Position numbers and translations under genes: made by a program. This document shows positions 44,141 to 56,911 of a stretch of DNA of 64,000 nucleotides, in pieces. The notes beneath the pieces were generated by a model. It saw only the letters and a list, made by a program, of their open reading frames with translations, ran no database searches and was not told where the DNA came from. This DNA comes from Klebsiella aerogenes KCTC 2190 (GTDB lineage Bacteria > Pseudomonadota > Gammaproteobacteria > Enterobacterales > Enterobacteriaceae): positions 1 through 64,000 of the forward strand of contig NC_015663.1 in the NCBI RefSeq assembly GCF_000215745.1, read 5' to 3'. The stretch's first letter is position 1. Every line of letters starts with the position of its first letter.

Positions 44141-45378
44141 TATTCGTGGTGTTCAGTCACCGTTTTACTGGCCGCCGGTAGCAGTCCATCGGCACGGAAC
44201 ATGGATTTGATGCCGCGAATAGCCTGACGGATACGATCGCGGTTTTCGATCAACGCGAAACGCACATGAGTATCGCCATAGTCGCCAAAACCGATTCCCG
44301 GCGAGACGCACACTTTGGCCTCCTGCAGCAGCTTTTTGGCGAATTCCAGCGATCCCATTGCCGCATATGGCTGCGGAATTTTGGCCCACACGTACATCGA
44401 CGCTTTCGGGCACTCAACCATCCAGCCTGCCTCATGCAGCCCTTTCACCAGCACATCACGACGACGTTTATATTGTTCCGCAATATCGCGCACGCATTGC
44501 TGATCGCCTTCCAGCGCGGCAATCGCCGCCACCTGCAGCGGTGTAAAGGTCCCGTAGTCATGATAACTTTTGATGCGGGCCAACGCGTTAACCAGCGTTT
44601 TATTCCCCACCATAAAGCCGATACGCCAGCCGGCCATGTTGTAGCTTTTTGACAGGGTGAAGAATTCGACCGCCACATCGCGCGCGCCGGGCACCTGCAT
44701 AATCGACGGCGCTTTCCAGCCATCATAGACGATATCAGCGTAGGCCAGATCGTGCACCACCAGCACGTCATAGCGTTTCGCCAGCGCCACCACCTTCTCA
44801 AAGAAATCGAGCTCGACGCACTGCGCGGTAGGGTTCGAGGGGAAGCCCAGAATCATCATTTTTGGCTTCGGATAACTCTCGCGGATCGCGCGTTCCAGTT
44901 CATTGAAGAAATCTACGCCTTCCACCAGCGGGACGGAACGGACCTGCGCCCCGGCGATAACCGCGCCGTAAATATGAATCGGATAGCTGGGGTTTGGCAC
45001 CAGCACCGTATCGCCATGATCGAGCGTCGCCAGCATCAGATGCGCCAGCCCCTCTTTCGAACCAATCGTCACGATGGCTTCTGATTCCGGGTCGATATCG
45101 ACGTCATAACGTTCCTGATACCAACGTGAAATCGCGCGGCGCAGACGAGGAATACCGCGGGAAGTAGAGTAACCGTGGGTATCCGGACGCTGGGCGACGG
45201 TACACAGTTTTTCAACAATATGCGGCGGCGTGGCACCATCCGGGTTGCCCATACTGAAATCGATAATATCTTCGCCGCGCCGACGCGCAGCCATCTTCAG
45301 TTCGGCAGTGATGTTAAAAACATACGGAGGGAGACGATCGATACGCGTAAAACGGCGTTCAGGACTGAATTCAGCCAT
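44140..45378 (-). CDS. alaC: AlaC, glutamate-pyruvate aminotransferase
   Basis: This PLP enzyme makes alanine from pyruvate and glutamate. The 412-residue class I aminotransferase shows [11 protein letters not shown] at the start, [36 protein letters not shown] (Lys that binds PLP) and [17 protein letters not shown] at the end. Matches E. coli AlaC (YfdZ) in length. Convergent with ypdK. Confidence 0.95.
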   Translation of the reverse strand: MAEFSPERRFTRIDRLPPYVFNITAELKMAARRRGEDIIDFSMGNPDGATPPHIVEKLCTVAQRPDTHGYSTSRGIPRLRRAISRWYQERYDVDIDPESEAIVTIGSKEGLAHLMLATLDHGDTVLVPNPSYPIHIYGAVIAGAQVRSVPLVEGVDFFNELERAIRESYPKPKMMILGFPSNPTAQCVELDFFEKVVALAKRYDVLVVHDLAYADIVYDGWKAPSIMQVPGARDVAVEFFTLSKSYNMAGWRIGFMVGNKTLVNALARIKSYHDYGTFTPLQVAAIAALEGDQQCVRDIAEQYKRRRDVLVKGLHEAGWMVECPKASMYVWAKIPQPYAAMGSLEFAKKLLQEAKVCVSPGIGFGDYGDTHVRFALIENRDRIRQAIRGIKSMFRADGLLPAASKTVTEHHE

Positions 45379-45759
45379 AGATTCCTCAGATTAACGTTAG
45401 CGCCCGGACCGTCCGAGCGACGCGGCCACCGATGTGGCACGTTTAGAAAATAACCTGAAAAAAAACACGCTGTCGAGAGGGTTGATAAAAAATATTCGCC
45501 CACGCGTAAAACGGGTCATCACGCCTCAGTATGCGGCTGAACGTGTTCCCGAAACGAATGTAACGTAAATAAACAATCAACATATTGATATCATTTATAA
45601 TACTCAAATGTATCATCGTTACTCATAAACGGCCTGATAGCTGGAGTGAGCGACTTATCCCCTTTAATTTTTAAGCCTGTTCCCCATTTATCTCTGCTGC
45701 TAGCCTTCTGGCGTGAGGTTTTCTATCATATTGCTTTCCCGCGAATCCTGGGCGCATCC
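45379..45759. promoter_or_regulatory. Divergent region between alaC and ypdA
   Basis: 381 bases upstream of both genes; both promoters must lie here. It includes an open stretch (45646-45759) in frame with ypdA but not needed for a full-length protein. The A/T-rich part is 45550-45630. No site is certain. Confidence 0.45.
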
Positions 45760-47457
45760 ATGCACGATATATTTAATATGCTGCTGGCGGTTTTTGACCG
45801 CGCGGCATTAATGCTCATTTGCCTCTTTTTTCTTATCCGCTTACGCCTGTTCCGCGAACTGCTGCATAAATCGGCGCATACGCCTCGCGAGCTGCTGGCG
45901 GTCACCGCCATTTTCTCCATGTTTGCGCTGTTCAGCACCTGGTCCGGCGTTCCGGTAGAGGGTTCGCTGGTCAACGTACGGATTATCGCGGTGATGTCCG
46001 GCGGGATCCTGTTTGGGCCGTGGGTCGGCGCGATTGTCGGCGTGATTGCCGGGGTACACCGCTATCTCATTGATATTGATGGTGTAACGGCCATCCCCTG
46101 CTTTATCACCAGCATTGTCGCCGGGCTACTTTCCGGGCTTATTAATCGCAAAATTCCGAAAGCCCAGCGCTGGAAGGTGGGGATTCTGGCCGGGATGCTG
46201 TGCGAAACGCTAACCATGATCCTCGTGGTGCTGTGGGCGCCGACGCTGGCGCTGGGGATCGATATTGTCTCCAAAATCGGTATTCCGATGATCCTTGGCA
46301 GCATCTGCATCGGTTTTATTGTGCTGCTGGTCCAGAGCGTGGAAGGCGAGAAAGAAGCCAGCGCGGCGCGCCAGGCAAAACTGGCGTTGGATATCGCCAA
46401 CAAAACGCTGCCGCTGTTCCGCCACGTTAACAGCGAATCGCTGCGTCAGGTTTGCGATATTATTCGCCGGGACATCAATGCCGATGCGGTCGCGATTACC
46501 ACCACTGACCGGGTGCTGGCCTATGTTGGTTACGGGGAAAATAACTATAACGATCGCAACAACGATATCAGCCCAACCACTCGTCAAGCCATTGAAAGCG
46601 ACACCATCATCATTAAAAACAACGACGAAGCCTACAGAACGCCGGAGATCCACTCCATGCTGGTCATTCCGCTACGTGAGAAAGGCGTGGTGACCGGCAC
46701 GTTGAAAATTTACTACTGCCATGCGCATCGTATTACCTCCTCGCTGCAGGAGATGGCGATCGGCCTGTCGCAAATTATCTCCACTCAGCTTGAAGTCTCG
46801 CGGGCCGAACAACTACGAGAAATGGCCAATAAAGCGGAACTGCGCGCCCTGCAAAGTAAAATTAATCCCCATTTTCTGTTTAATGCGCTTAACGCCATCT
46901 CCTCTTCCATCCGCATGAATCCGGATACCGCGCGACAGTTGATTTTCAATTTGTCGCGTTATTTACGCTATAACATTGAGTTAAAAGATGACGAGCAGAT
47001 CGACATCAAGCGCGAGCTATACCAAATTAAGGATTATATTGCGATCGAGCAGGCGCGATTCGGCGACAAGCTGACGGTGATTTATGATATTGACGAGGAC
47101 GTCAGCTGCGTCATCCCCAGCCTGCTCATTCAGCCGCTGGTTGAAAACGCCATCGTCCACGGTATTCAACCCTGTCGGGGTAAGGGCGTGGTGACTATCG
47201 CCATCAACGAATGCGGAAACCGGGTGCGCATTAGCGTACGGGATACCGGTAACGGTATTGACCCAGCGGTGGTAGCCCGCGTCGAAGCCGACGAGATGCC
47301 GGGCAATAAAATTGGTCTGTTGAATGTTCATCATCGGGTGAAACTGCTCTACGGCGAAGGGCTGCATATCCGCCGCTTGACGCCGGGAACGGAGATTGCG
47401 TTCTACGTCCCCAACCAGCACGCCCCGGCGAGTGAACCGGTGTCGCTGTTGCCATGA
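45760..47457 (+). CDS. ypdA: YpdA, pyruvate-sensing LytS-type histidine kinase
   Basis: The chosen start ([13 protein letters not shown]) gives 565 residues, as in E. coli; a GTG at 45646 would add 38. Layout: LytS-type membrane region with six to eight segments, a GAF domain (about 220-350), H371 in [14 protein letters not shown] and the HATPase domain ([17 protein letters not shown]). YpdA/YpdB (PyrS/PyrR) reacts to high pyruvate outside the cell. The next gene follows after 11 bases. Confidence 0.95.
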   Translation: MHDIFNMLLAVFDRAALMLICLFFLIRLRLFRELLHKSAHTPRELLAVTAIFSMFALFSTWSGVPVEGSLVNVRIIAVMSGGILFGPWVGAIVGVIAGVHRYLIDIDGVTAIPCFITSIVAGLLSGLINRKIPKAQRWKVGILAGMLCETLTMILVVLWAPTLALGIDIVSKIGIPMILGSICIGFIVLLVQSVEGEKEASAARQAKLALDIANKTLPLFRHVNSESLRQVCDIIRRDINADAVAITTTDRVLAYVGYGENNYNDRNNDISPTTRQAIESDTIIIKNNDEAYRTPEIHSMLVIPLREKGVVTGTLKIYYCHAHRITSSLQEMAIGLSQIISTQLEVSRAEQLREMANKAELRALQSKINPHFLFNALNAISSSIRMNPDTARQLIFNLSRYLRYNIELKDDEQIDIKRELYQIKDYIAIEQARFGDKLTVIYDIDEDVSCVIPSLLIQPLVENAIVHGIQPCRGKGVVTIAINECGNRVRISVRDTGNGIDPAVVARVEADEMPGNKIGLLNVHHRVKLLYGEGLHIRRLTPGTEIAFYVPNQHAPASEPVSLLP

Positions 47458-47468
47458 GCGGAGAAAAC

Positions 47469-48212
47469 ATGAAAGTTATTATTGTGGAAGATGAGTTCCC
47501 GGCGCAGCAGGAACTCACCTGGTTGATTAATACTCACAGCCAGATGGAGATCGTCGGCACCTTTGACGACGGTCTCGATGTGCTGAAATTCCTGCAGCAC
47601 AATAAAGTCGATGCCATCTTTCTCGACATCAATATTCCCTCTCTGGACGGCGTACTGCTGGCGCAAAATATTAGCCAGTTCGCGCATAAGCCGTTTATCG
47701 TTTTTATCACCGCGTGGAAAGAACATGCGGTGGAAGCCTTTGAACTGGAAGCGTTTGACTACATCCTTAAGCCTTATCAGGAATCGCGGATTATTAACAT
47801 GCTGCAGAAGCTGTCCAGCGCCTGGCAGCAACAGCAGCAGGTGGCGGTGAGCGGCGCGCCCGCGCACAACCCAACCCGCGAAAACGACACCATTAATCTG
47901 ATTAAAGACGAGCGGATCATCGTCACCAGCATTCATGATATTTATTACGCGGAAGCGCATGAAAAAATGACCTTCGTTTATACGCGCCGTGAATCATTCG
48001 TCATGCCGATGAACATCACTGAATTCTGCAGCAAACTGCCGGCTGCGCACTTCTTTCGCTGCCACCGCTCGTACTGCGTCAATCTGAATAAAATTCGCGA
48101 AATAGAGCCATGGTTCAACAACACCTACGTCCTACGGCTACGCGACCTTGAGTTTCAGGTGCCGGTCAGCCGCAGTAAGGTGAAAGAGTTTCGCCAGTTG
48201 ATGAATCTGTAA
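47469..48212 (+). CDS. ypdB: YpdB, LytTR-type response regulator
   Basis: The 247-residue regulator has a receiver domain with D53 (FLDINIPS), K in YILKPYQES, and a C-terminal LytTR DNA-binding domain (YAEAHEKMTFVYTRRES, FFRCHRSYCVNLNKIREIEPW). GGAG precedes the ATG at 47469; a start at 47454 is in frame but overlaps ypdA. In E. coli it activates yhjX. Confidence 0.95.
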   Translation: MKVIIVEDEFPAQQELTWLINTHSQMEIVGTFDDGLDVLKFLQHNKVDAIFLDINIPSLDGVLLAQNISQFAHKPFIVFITAWKEHAVEAFELEAFDYILKPYQESRIINMLQKLSSAWQQQQQVAVSGAPAHNPTRENDTINLIKDERIIVTSIHDIYYAEAHEKMTFVYTRRESFVMPMNITEFCSKLPAAHFFRCHRSYCVNLNKIREIEPWFNNTYVLRLRDLEFQVPVSRSKVKEFRQLMNL

Positions 48213-48255
48213 TGAGATGGGCGACGGCAGACACCGCCGCCCGGCTGAGAGTGGT

Positions 48256-49221
48256 TTAGAGGATATGCCCCAGCGTCTGGCGCAAATGCGCGCCGGAGCC
48301 CAGTAGGCCTGGGTTATCATGGACAATGAGATAAACCGGAATATCCTGCACGTAGGCTTTAAAGCGCCCTTTATCTTCAAACCCGCCGCGGAAACCCGAC
48401 GCCTTAAAGAACTCAAGGAAACGCGGGACAATACCGCCTGCGATGTACACGCCGCCGAAAGTGCCGAGGGTCAGCGCCAGGTTACCGCCAAAGCGCCCCA
48501 TAATGACGCAGAACAACGACAGCGCGCGGCGACAATCAATGCAGGTATCCGCCAGCGCGCGCTCGGTAACGTCCTTCGGTTGCAGGTTCTCCGGCAAACG
48601 GCCATCGGATTTAACAATCGCCCGATACAGATTAACTAATCCCGGGCCGGACAGAACGCGTTCGGCGGACACGTGGCCTAACTCGTTGCGTAGCTCCTCG
48701 AGAATAATGCCCTCTTCTTCGCTGTTCGGCGCGAAATCAACGTGGCCGCCCTCGCCAGGCAGGCTCACCCAGCGTTTATCAACGTGTACCAGGTGCGCTA
48801 CGCCAAGACCGGTACCTGCGCCGTAGACTGCAATCGGTTTACCTTCCGCCGGTTGCGCGCCGCCGAACTGGATCAGATGCTCGTCTTTGAGCATTGGGAT
48901 CGCCATCGACACCGCGGTAAAATCATTAATGATTTCCAGATGCGCGAATCCGAGGTTCTTTTTCATCTCGGCAATAGAAAAAGCCCAGGTATGGTTGGTC
49001 ATCGCTACCCAGTCGCCGGTGATGGGGCAAGCAATGGCGATGCAGCCATCATCGACCTTCACGGCTTGTTCGTTGAGATAGACGCGTACAACGGCCTCAA
49101 GGCTTGGATAATCGAGCCCGGAATAAGTTTTAGCGCGGGAAATCTCCCCGCTTGCGATATCACATAACGCCAGACGGGCGTTAGTTCCGCCGACGTCTCC
49201 TACTAAAGCAAATTTTGTCAT
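48256..49221 (-). CDS. glk: Glk, glucokinase
   Basis: The enzyme phosphorylates glucose with ATP in the cytoplasm. 321 residues, as in E. coli. Motifs: phosphate-binding [13 protein letters not shown] (8-20), NHTWAFS, ALNDFTA-like [21 protein letters not shown] and the C-terminal [10 protein letters not shown]. It is convergent with ypdB and divergent from yfeO. Confidence 0.97.
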   Translation of the reverse strand: MTKFALVGDVGGTNARLALCDIASGEISRAKTYSGLDYPSLEAVVRVYLNEQAVKVDDGCIAIACPITGDWVAMTNHTWAFSIAEMKKNLGFAHLEIINDFTAVSMAIPMLKDEHLIQFGGAQPAEGKPIAVYGAGTGLGVAHLVHVDKRWVSLPGEGGHVDFAPNSEEEGIILEELRNELGHVSAERVLSGPGLVNLYRAIVKSDGRLPENLQPKDVTERALADTCIDCRRALSLFCVIMGRFGGNLALTLGTFGGVYIAGGIVPRFLEFFKASGFRGGFEDKGRFKAYVQDIPVYLIVHDNPGLLGSGAHLRQTLGHIL

Positions 49222-49485
49222 TCCGTTACGGCTCCGCTAAAGTCAAAATAATTCTTTTCGCACACTGTAAATTCATGGCGACATAACAACAACGCCCAAC
49301 GTACAGCCGCCGGTAGTTTAGCGACATTGGTCACATTTAGCCTGTAATCTATGTAACACGGCATCTTATGACCTACACGCAACGTCAGGTTTGGCCTTAA
49401 GTTTATCGTTTCAGCACCATTTGCGCCGAAGCTCTTTACAGAGACAGGCAAAGTAGCGCTTCAGGACATTTAAAAGGAACCCTTC

Positions 49486-52511
<3,026 letters not shown>

Positions 52512-52554
52512 TTAGTGTAAACGTATACACACCCTGTTTTGATGCGGAGGAAGT

Positions 52555-53547
52555 ATGGTTTACCAGGCAAGTAACACGCGTTATCAGGCCATGGAGTACC
52601 GCCGATGCGGGCGCAGCGGCCTGAAGCTACCGGCGATATCTCTCGGCCTGTGGCATAACTTTGGCGATAAAACACTGGTAGAGAACAGCCGCCAGTTGCT
52701 GCGTCATGCCTTCGACCTTGGTATTACCCACTTCGACCTGGCGAACAATTACGGCCCACCGCCGGGATCGGCGGAGAGCAACTTCGGGCGGATCCTCAAA
52801 GAAGATTTTCTGCCCTACCGCGACGAACTCATCATCTCCAGTAAAGCGGGCTATACCATGTGGGACGGCCCTTATGGCGACTGGGGATCGCGCAAGTATC
52901 TGGTCGCCAGCCTCAACCAGAGCCTGAAGCGGATGGGCCTTGAGTACGTCGATATCTTTTATCACCACCGCCCGGATCCGGAGACGCCGCTGGAGGAGAC
53001 CATGCGGGCGCTGGATCATCTGGTTCGCCAGGGGAAAGCGCTCTACGTTGGTTTATCAAACTACCCGCTTGAGCAGGCGCGTCAGGCTATCGCTATCCTC
53101 AACGATCTCGGCACGCCTTGCCTGATTCACCAACCCAAATATTCGATGTTTGAACGTTGGGTAGAAGAAGGATTATTAGCGATGCTGCAGGCCGAAGGCG
53201 TGGGAAGTATAGCGTTTTCACCGCTGGCCGGCGGGCAATTGACCAACCGCTATCTAAACGGTATTCCACCAGACTCGCGCGCAGCCAGCAATAGCCGTTT
53301 TTTACTGCCGGAACAGCTCACCGCCGAGCGGCTGGAAAAAGTCCGCCAACTTGACGCCATTGCCGGGCGCCGTGGACAGAAGCTCTCACAGATGGCGTTA
53401 GCCTGGGTGCTGCGAGAAGATAAGGTGACGTCAGTGCTGATCGGCGCCAGTAAAACGGCGCAACTGGATGATGCCGTAGGCATGTTAAGCAATCGCCAGT
53501 TCAGCGCTGAAGAGTGCGCCGCTATTGACGCGATCCTTGCGGTGTAA
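52555..53547 (+). CDS. Aldo/keto reductase, YghZ/Gpr type
   Basis: The 330-residue NADPH-dependent enzyme has ITHFDLANNYGPPPGSAESNFG (catalytic Asp/Tyr), IISSKAGY (Lys) and IFYHHRPDP (His), and the C-terminal VTSVLIGASKTAQLDD cofactor motif. The YghZ group reduces L-glyceraldehyde 3-phosphate and methylglyoxal. A reductase next to an aldehyde-producing decarboxylase (ipdC) could take the aldehyde to the alcohol, but that is a guess. Confidence 0.88.
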   Translation: MVYQASNTRYQAMEYRRCGRSGLKLPAISLGLWHNFGDKTLVENSRQLLRHAFDLGITHFDLANNYGPPPGSAESNFGRILKEDFLPYRDELIISSKAGYTMWDGPYGDWGSRKYLVASLNQSLKRMGLEYVDIFYHHRPDPETPLEETMRALDHLVRQGKALYVGLSNYPLEQARQAIAILNDLGTPCLIHQPKYSMFERWVEEGLLAMLQAEGVGSIAFSPLAGGQLTNRYLNGIPPDSRAASNSRFLLPEQLTAERLEKVRQLDAIAGRRGQKLSQMALAWVLREDKVTSVLIGASKTAQLDDAVGMLSNRQFSAEECAAIDAILAV

Positions 53548-53674
53548 ACTCATTTTTACTTTGGCAAAAAATGCTATTTCTTGCGATTTAAGAGTTCCCT
53601 GATGCTACGTCTCTTTACCGGCTCGTAATATCTGGTTAACAGGTCATTTAAGACCCGATCGTGAGGAGAAGAGT

Positions 53675-54031
53675 ATGTTCAGGTCACTGATTCTGGCTGC
53701 GGTACTACTGGCATGCGCGCCGGTTATCGCTAATGCTGGTGAAATCACCCTGCTGCCATCGGTAAAATTACAAATTGGCGATCGTGACGGTTACGGTAAC
53801 TACTGGGACGGTGGCGGCTGGCGCGACCGTGATTACTGGCGTCGTCATTATGAATGGCGCGATCACCGCTGGCATCGCCACGATAACGGCTGGCATCGCG
53901 GTTGGGATAAACGCGGCTGGGATCGTGGTCGCGCTTACGAGCGCGGCTATCGCGAAGGCTGGAACGATCGTCGTGGCGGCTGGGGCCGAGGCCCGGGCGG
54001 CGGACGTGGTCACGGCCACGGGCACCACTAA
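53675..54031 (+). CDS. ypeC: YpeC, exported DUF2502 protein
   Basis: The 118-residue exported protein starts [22 protein letters not shown] (signal peptide, cut near 22), then [33 protein letters not shown], and a His/Arg/Gly-rich tail. Same as E. coli YpeC upstream of mntH. The charged, Trp- and His-rich mature part may bind metal or the envelope; the role is unknown. Confidence 0.88.
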   Translation: MFRSLILAAVLLACAPVIANAGEITLLPSVKLQIGDRDGYGNYWDGGGWRDRDYWRRHYEWRDHRWHRHDNGWHRGWDKRGWDRGRAYERGYREGWNDRRGGWGRGPGGGRGHGHGHH

Positions 54032-54036
54032 TTGAT

Positions 54037-54062
54037 AAAGGGAGCGCAAGCTCCCTTTTTTG
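54037..54062. terminator. Bidirectional terminator between ypeC and mntH
   Basis: AAAGGGAGC (54037-54045), loop GCAA, GCTCCCTTT (54050-54058) and T's. The mntH stop on the other strand is 9 bases further. Confidence 0.88.
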
Positions 54063-54070
54063 TTGCCGTA

Positions 54071-55306
54071 TTAATCTAATGCTGAACCAATAATCAGCCA
54101 GCCGTTCAGCGCCACCACAATCGCCACAATCAGCCAACCGATGTGTTTTACCCACCGACTATTAACCAGATCGCCCATTAACCGCGCATCGCTGGTAAAA
54201 ATGAGCAGCGGCACCAGCGCCAGCGCAATCCCGAAGCTCAGCAACACCTGACTCATCACCAGGATACGCGTCGGGTCCAGCCCCATCATAATCACGATAA
54301 ATGACGGCAGCATGGTGATTGTCCGGCGAAACCACAGCGGAATATGGAAGCGGATAAACCCCTGCATCACGACCTGCCCGGCAAGCGTTCCGACTACCGT
54401 CGACGAGAGACCGGCGGCAACCAGACTGAGACCAAAAACCGTCGCGGCGGCATGGCTGAGCAGCGGTTCGAGAGTTAAATAAGCCTGGTCGAGATCGGCC
54501 ACGCCGGTGTGGCCGTTGAAGTGAAACGCAGCGGCGGCGGTCGCCATCATCGCCAGGTTAACGAAACCAGCGATGGTCATCGCAATCGCCACATCCCAGC
54601 GCGTGGCGTTATAGCGTTCTTTGCGCGACCCATCGTGCAGGTTCTGCGTCAGCGACGAGTGCAGATAAATAACATGCGGCATAATCGTCGCGCCGAGTAC
54701 CCCGGCGGCAAGGAATACCGCCTCACCATTAGGCAGACTCGGAATGATCATGCCTTTGGTCAGCGGCGCTAACGCCGGTTGCGAGAAGATAAGCTCAACC
54801 ACATAGGCCGCTGCCACAAACAGCAGTAGCCCGCCAATGACTTTTTCTAACGGTTTCTGCCCGCGACGCTGCAACATCAGGATCAGGAAAGTCGCGACAC
54901 CGGTCAGCACCGCCCCCTGCAATAAGGAAATGCCGAGCAGCAGCTTAAAGCCGATGGCCGCACCGATAAATTCAGCCAGATCGGTCGCCATGGCGATAAT
55001 TTCCGCCTGTACCCAATAAAACCATACCACCGGGCGCGGGTAGTGATCGCGGATCTGTTCCGCGAGGTTTTTACCGGTGGCGATACCGAGCTTGGCCGAT
55101 AACACCTGAATCAGCATCGCCATCAGGTTCGCCCAGACCACTACCCATAATAATTGATAGCCAAAGCTGGCGCCTGCCTGGATATTCGTGGCGAAGTTAC
55201 CCGGATCGATGTAGCCGATGGCAGCAATGAACGCGGGCCCCATCAGTGCGAGCCTCATCTTGCGCGCTGCGCGACCGCTGCTATTCTCAACGCGACTGCT
55301 AGTCAT
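54071..55306 (-). CDS. mntH: MntH, proton-coupled Mn(II) transporter (Nramp)
   Basis: The 411-residue inner-membrane carrier has the Nramp signatures: [16 protein letters not shown] (D and N of the metal site in helix 1), the transport motif [11 protein letters not shown] (helix 6 region) and eleven segments. It imports Mn2+ (and Fe2+) with H+. Its promoter region has a clear MntR operator (55320-55341). Confidence 0.97.
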   Translation of the reverse strand: MTSSRVENSSGRAARKMRLALMGPAFIAAIGYIDPGNFATNIQAGASFGYQLLWVVVWANLMAMLIQVLSAKLGIATGKNLAEQIRDHYPRPVVWFYWVQAEIIAMATDLAEFIGAAIGFKLLLGISLLQGAVLTGVATFLILMLQRRGQKPLEKVIGGLLLFVAAAYVVELIFSQPALAPLTKGMIIPSLPNGEAVFLAAGVLGATIMPHVIYLHSSLTQNLHDGSRKERYNATRWDVAIAMTIAGFVNLAMMATAAAAFHFNGHTGVADLDQAYLTLEPLLSHAAATVFGLSLVAAGLSSTVVGTLAGQVVMQGFIRFHIPLWFRRTITMLPSFIVIMMGLDPTRILVMSQVLLSFGIALALVPLLIFTSDARLMGDLVNSRWVKHIGWLIVAIVVALNGWLIIGSALD

Positions 55307-55319
55307 TTTCTGCCCCTGG

Positions 55320-55341
55320 AAATATAGCCTTTGCTATGTTT
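55320..55341 (-). promoter_or_regulatory. MntR operator of mntH
   Basis: AAATATAGC-CTTT-GCTATGTTT is an inverted repeat of 9-base arms with one mismatch. It lies 14 bases upstream of the mntH start and matches the MntR box of E. coli/Salmonella mntH. Mn2+-bound MntR would block transcription here. Confidence 0.85.
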
Positions 55342-55354
55342 AATGCTATCAAAA

Positions 55355-55405
55355 TGCGAATGATTATCAAGTTCATTTAGAAAGGTGATAATGATTGCTT
55401 TGATA
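55355..55405 (-). promoter_or_regulatory. Fur-box-like sequences upstream of mntH
   Basis: The pieces GCGAATGATTATCA (near 55357) and GATAATGATTGC (55386-55397) match Fur half-sites (GATAAT/ATTATC). Fur also controls mntH in Salmonella. Core promoter elements are in this stretch but not certain. Confidence 0.55.
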
Positions 55406-55651
55406 GGAGGGAACGATAGTAGGCCAAATAACGAAACGGGCGTGAAGCTGTGGACAACGCGCCTTTCATCAGATTAGTACATTAATGCAACTTTTAATAC
55501 CTTTGCATAACATAACAAAAATGTACGATTGATCACTATTTTTGTTATTGGTCACATATCCTTGCAATAGTGTGGATTCGATCTCGTTTTATTTAGGCTT
55601 GTTGCATAGAATGTGCACGGAAATTTAACCTGCCTCATATTTGGAGCAAAT

Positions 55652-56854
55652 ATGGACCGCGTCTTGCATTTTGTCCTCGCGATCGTTGTGGTGGCTATAC
55701 TGGCCTTGTTGGTCAGTCACAACCGTAAGCAGATCCGCATTCGTTATGTTATTCAATTACTTGTTATTGAAGTTTTGCTGGCCTGGTTCTTCCTGAACTC
55801 CGATGTCGGTCTGGGTTTTGTGAAAGGCTTTTCCGAGATGTTCGAGAAACTTCTCGGTTTCGCCAACGAGGGCACCAACTTCGTATTCGGTAACATGAAC
55901 GATAAAGGTCTGGCCTTCTTCTTCCTGAAGGTTTTGTGCCCAATCGTCTTTATTTCCGCGCTGATTGGTATTTTACAGCATATTCGCATTCTACCGATTG
56001 TCATCCGCGCTATCGGTACCGTGCTGTCGAAAGTTAACGGCATGGGTAAACTGGAATCTTTCAACGCCGTCAGCTCGCTGATCCTCGGTCAGTCGGAAAA
56101 CTTCATCGCCTATAAAGATATTCTCGGCAAAATGTCGCGCAACCGTATGTACACCATGGCGGCAACCGCGATGTCTACCGTTTCGATGTCTATCGTCGGC
56201 GCGTATATGACTATGCTGCAGCCGAAGTATGTGGTTGCCGCGCTGGTGCTTAACATGTTCAGCACCTTTATCGTCCTGTCGCTGATTAACCCGTACCGCG
56301 TTGAGCAGAGCGAAGAAAACCTGCAGATGTCCAATCTGCACGAAGGTCAGAGCTTCTTCGAAATGCTGGGCGAATACATTCTGGCAGGCTTTAAAGTAGC
56401 GATTATCGTCGCGGCGATGCTGATCGGCTTTATCGCGCTGATTTCCGCACTCAACGCCCTGTTCGCGACCGTCACCGGCTGGTTTGGCTACAGCATCTCC
56501 TTCCAGGGGATCCTCGGCTACATCTTCTATCCGGTTGCGTGGGTGATGGGCGTGCCGGCGAGCGAAGCGCTGCAGGTGGGCAGTATTATGGCGACCAAAC
56601 TGGTGTCTAACGAATTCGTGGCGATGATGGATCTGCAGAAAGTGGCAGCGACGCTCTCCCCGCGTGCGGAAGGTATCATCTCTATCTTCCTGGTCTCCTT
56701 CGCCAACTTCTCTTCTATCGGTATCATCGCTGGGGCAATTAAAGGCCTGAATGAAGAGCAGGGTAACGTGGTTTCCCGCTTTGGCCTGAAACTGGTTTAC
56801 GGTTCCACGCTGGTCAGCGTGTTGTCAGCTTCCATCGCTGCGCTGGTGCTGTAA
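55652..56854 (+). CDS. nupC: NupC, nucleoside:H+ symporter
   Basis: Start 55652 ([15 protein letters not shown]) gives 400 residues, as in E. coli. CNT family: [20 protein letters not shown] and [15 protein letters not shown] with the Gln/Asn/Glu-rich helical-hairpin residues that hold nucleoside and proton. GGAGC precedes the start. The upstream gap (55406-55651) should have CytR/CRP sites, which I could not place. Confidence 0.97.
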   Translation: MDRVLHFVLAIVVVAILALLVSHNRKQIRIRYVIQLLVIEVLLAWFFLNSDVGLGFVKGFSEMFEKLLGFANEGTNFVFGNMNDKGLAFFFLKVLCPIVFISALIGILQHIRILPIVIRAIGTVLSKVNGMGKLESFNAVSSLILGQSENFIAYKDILGKMSRNRMYTMAATAMSTVSMSIVGAYMTMLQPKYVVAALVLNMFSTFIVLSLINPYRVEQSEENLQMSNLHEGQSFFEMLGEYILAGFKVAIIVAAMLIGFIALISALNALFATVTGWFGYSISFQGILGYIFYPVAWVMGVPASEALQVGSIMATKLVSNEFVAMMDLQKVAATLSPRAEGIISIFLVSFANFSSIGIIAGAIKGLNEEQGNVVSRFGLKLVYGSTLVSVLSASIAALVL

Positions 56855-56880
56855 TCCCAAACTGACGTTAATAGCATAAC

Positions 56881-56911
56881 AAGCCGGGCAGCGTTATCGC
56901 CCGGCTTTTTT
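56881..56911. terminator. Terminator between nupC and pdeA
   Basis: AAGCCGGGC (56881-56889), 9-base loop, GCCCGGCTT (56899-56907) and T's to 56911. The pdeA stop codon overlaps its T-run. Confidence 0.9.

Noticed and set aside
49218..49451. 77-codon frame before glk
   Set aside because: It lies in the glk-yfeO promoter gap, without family likeness.
53745..54155. Frames antisense to ypeC
   Set aside because: Low-complexity shadows of the Arg/Gly/Trp-rich ypeC sequence.
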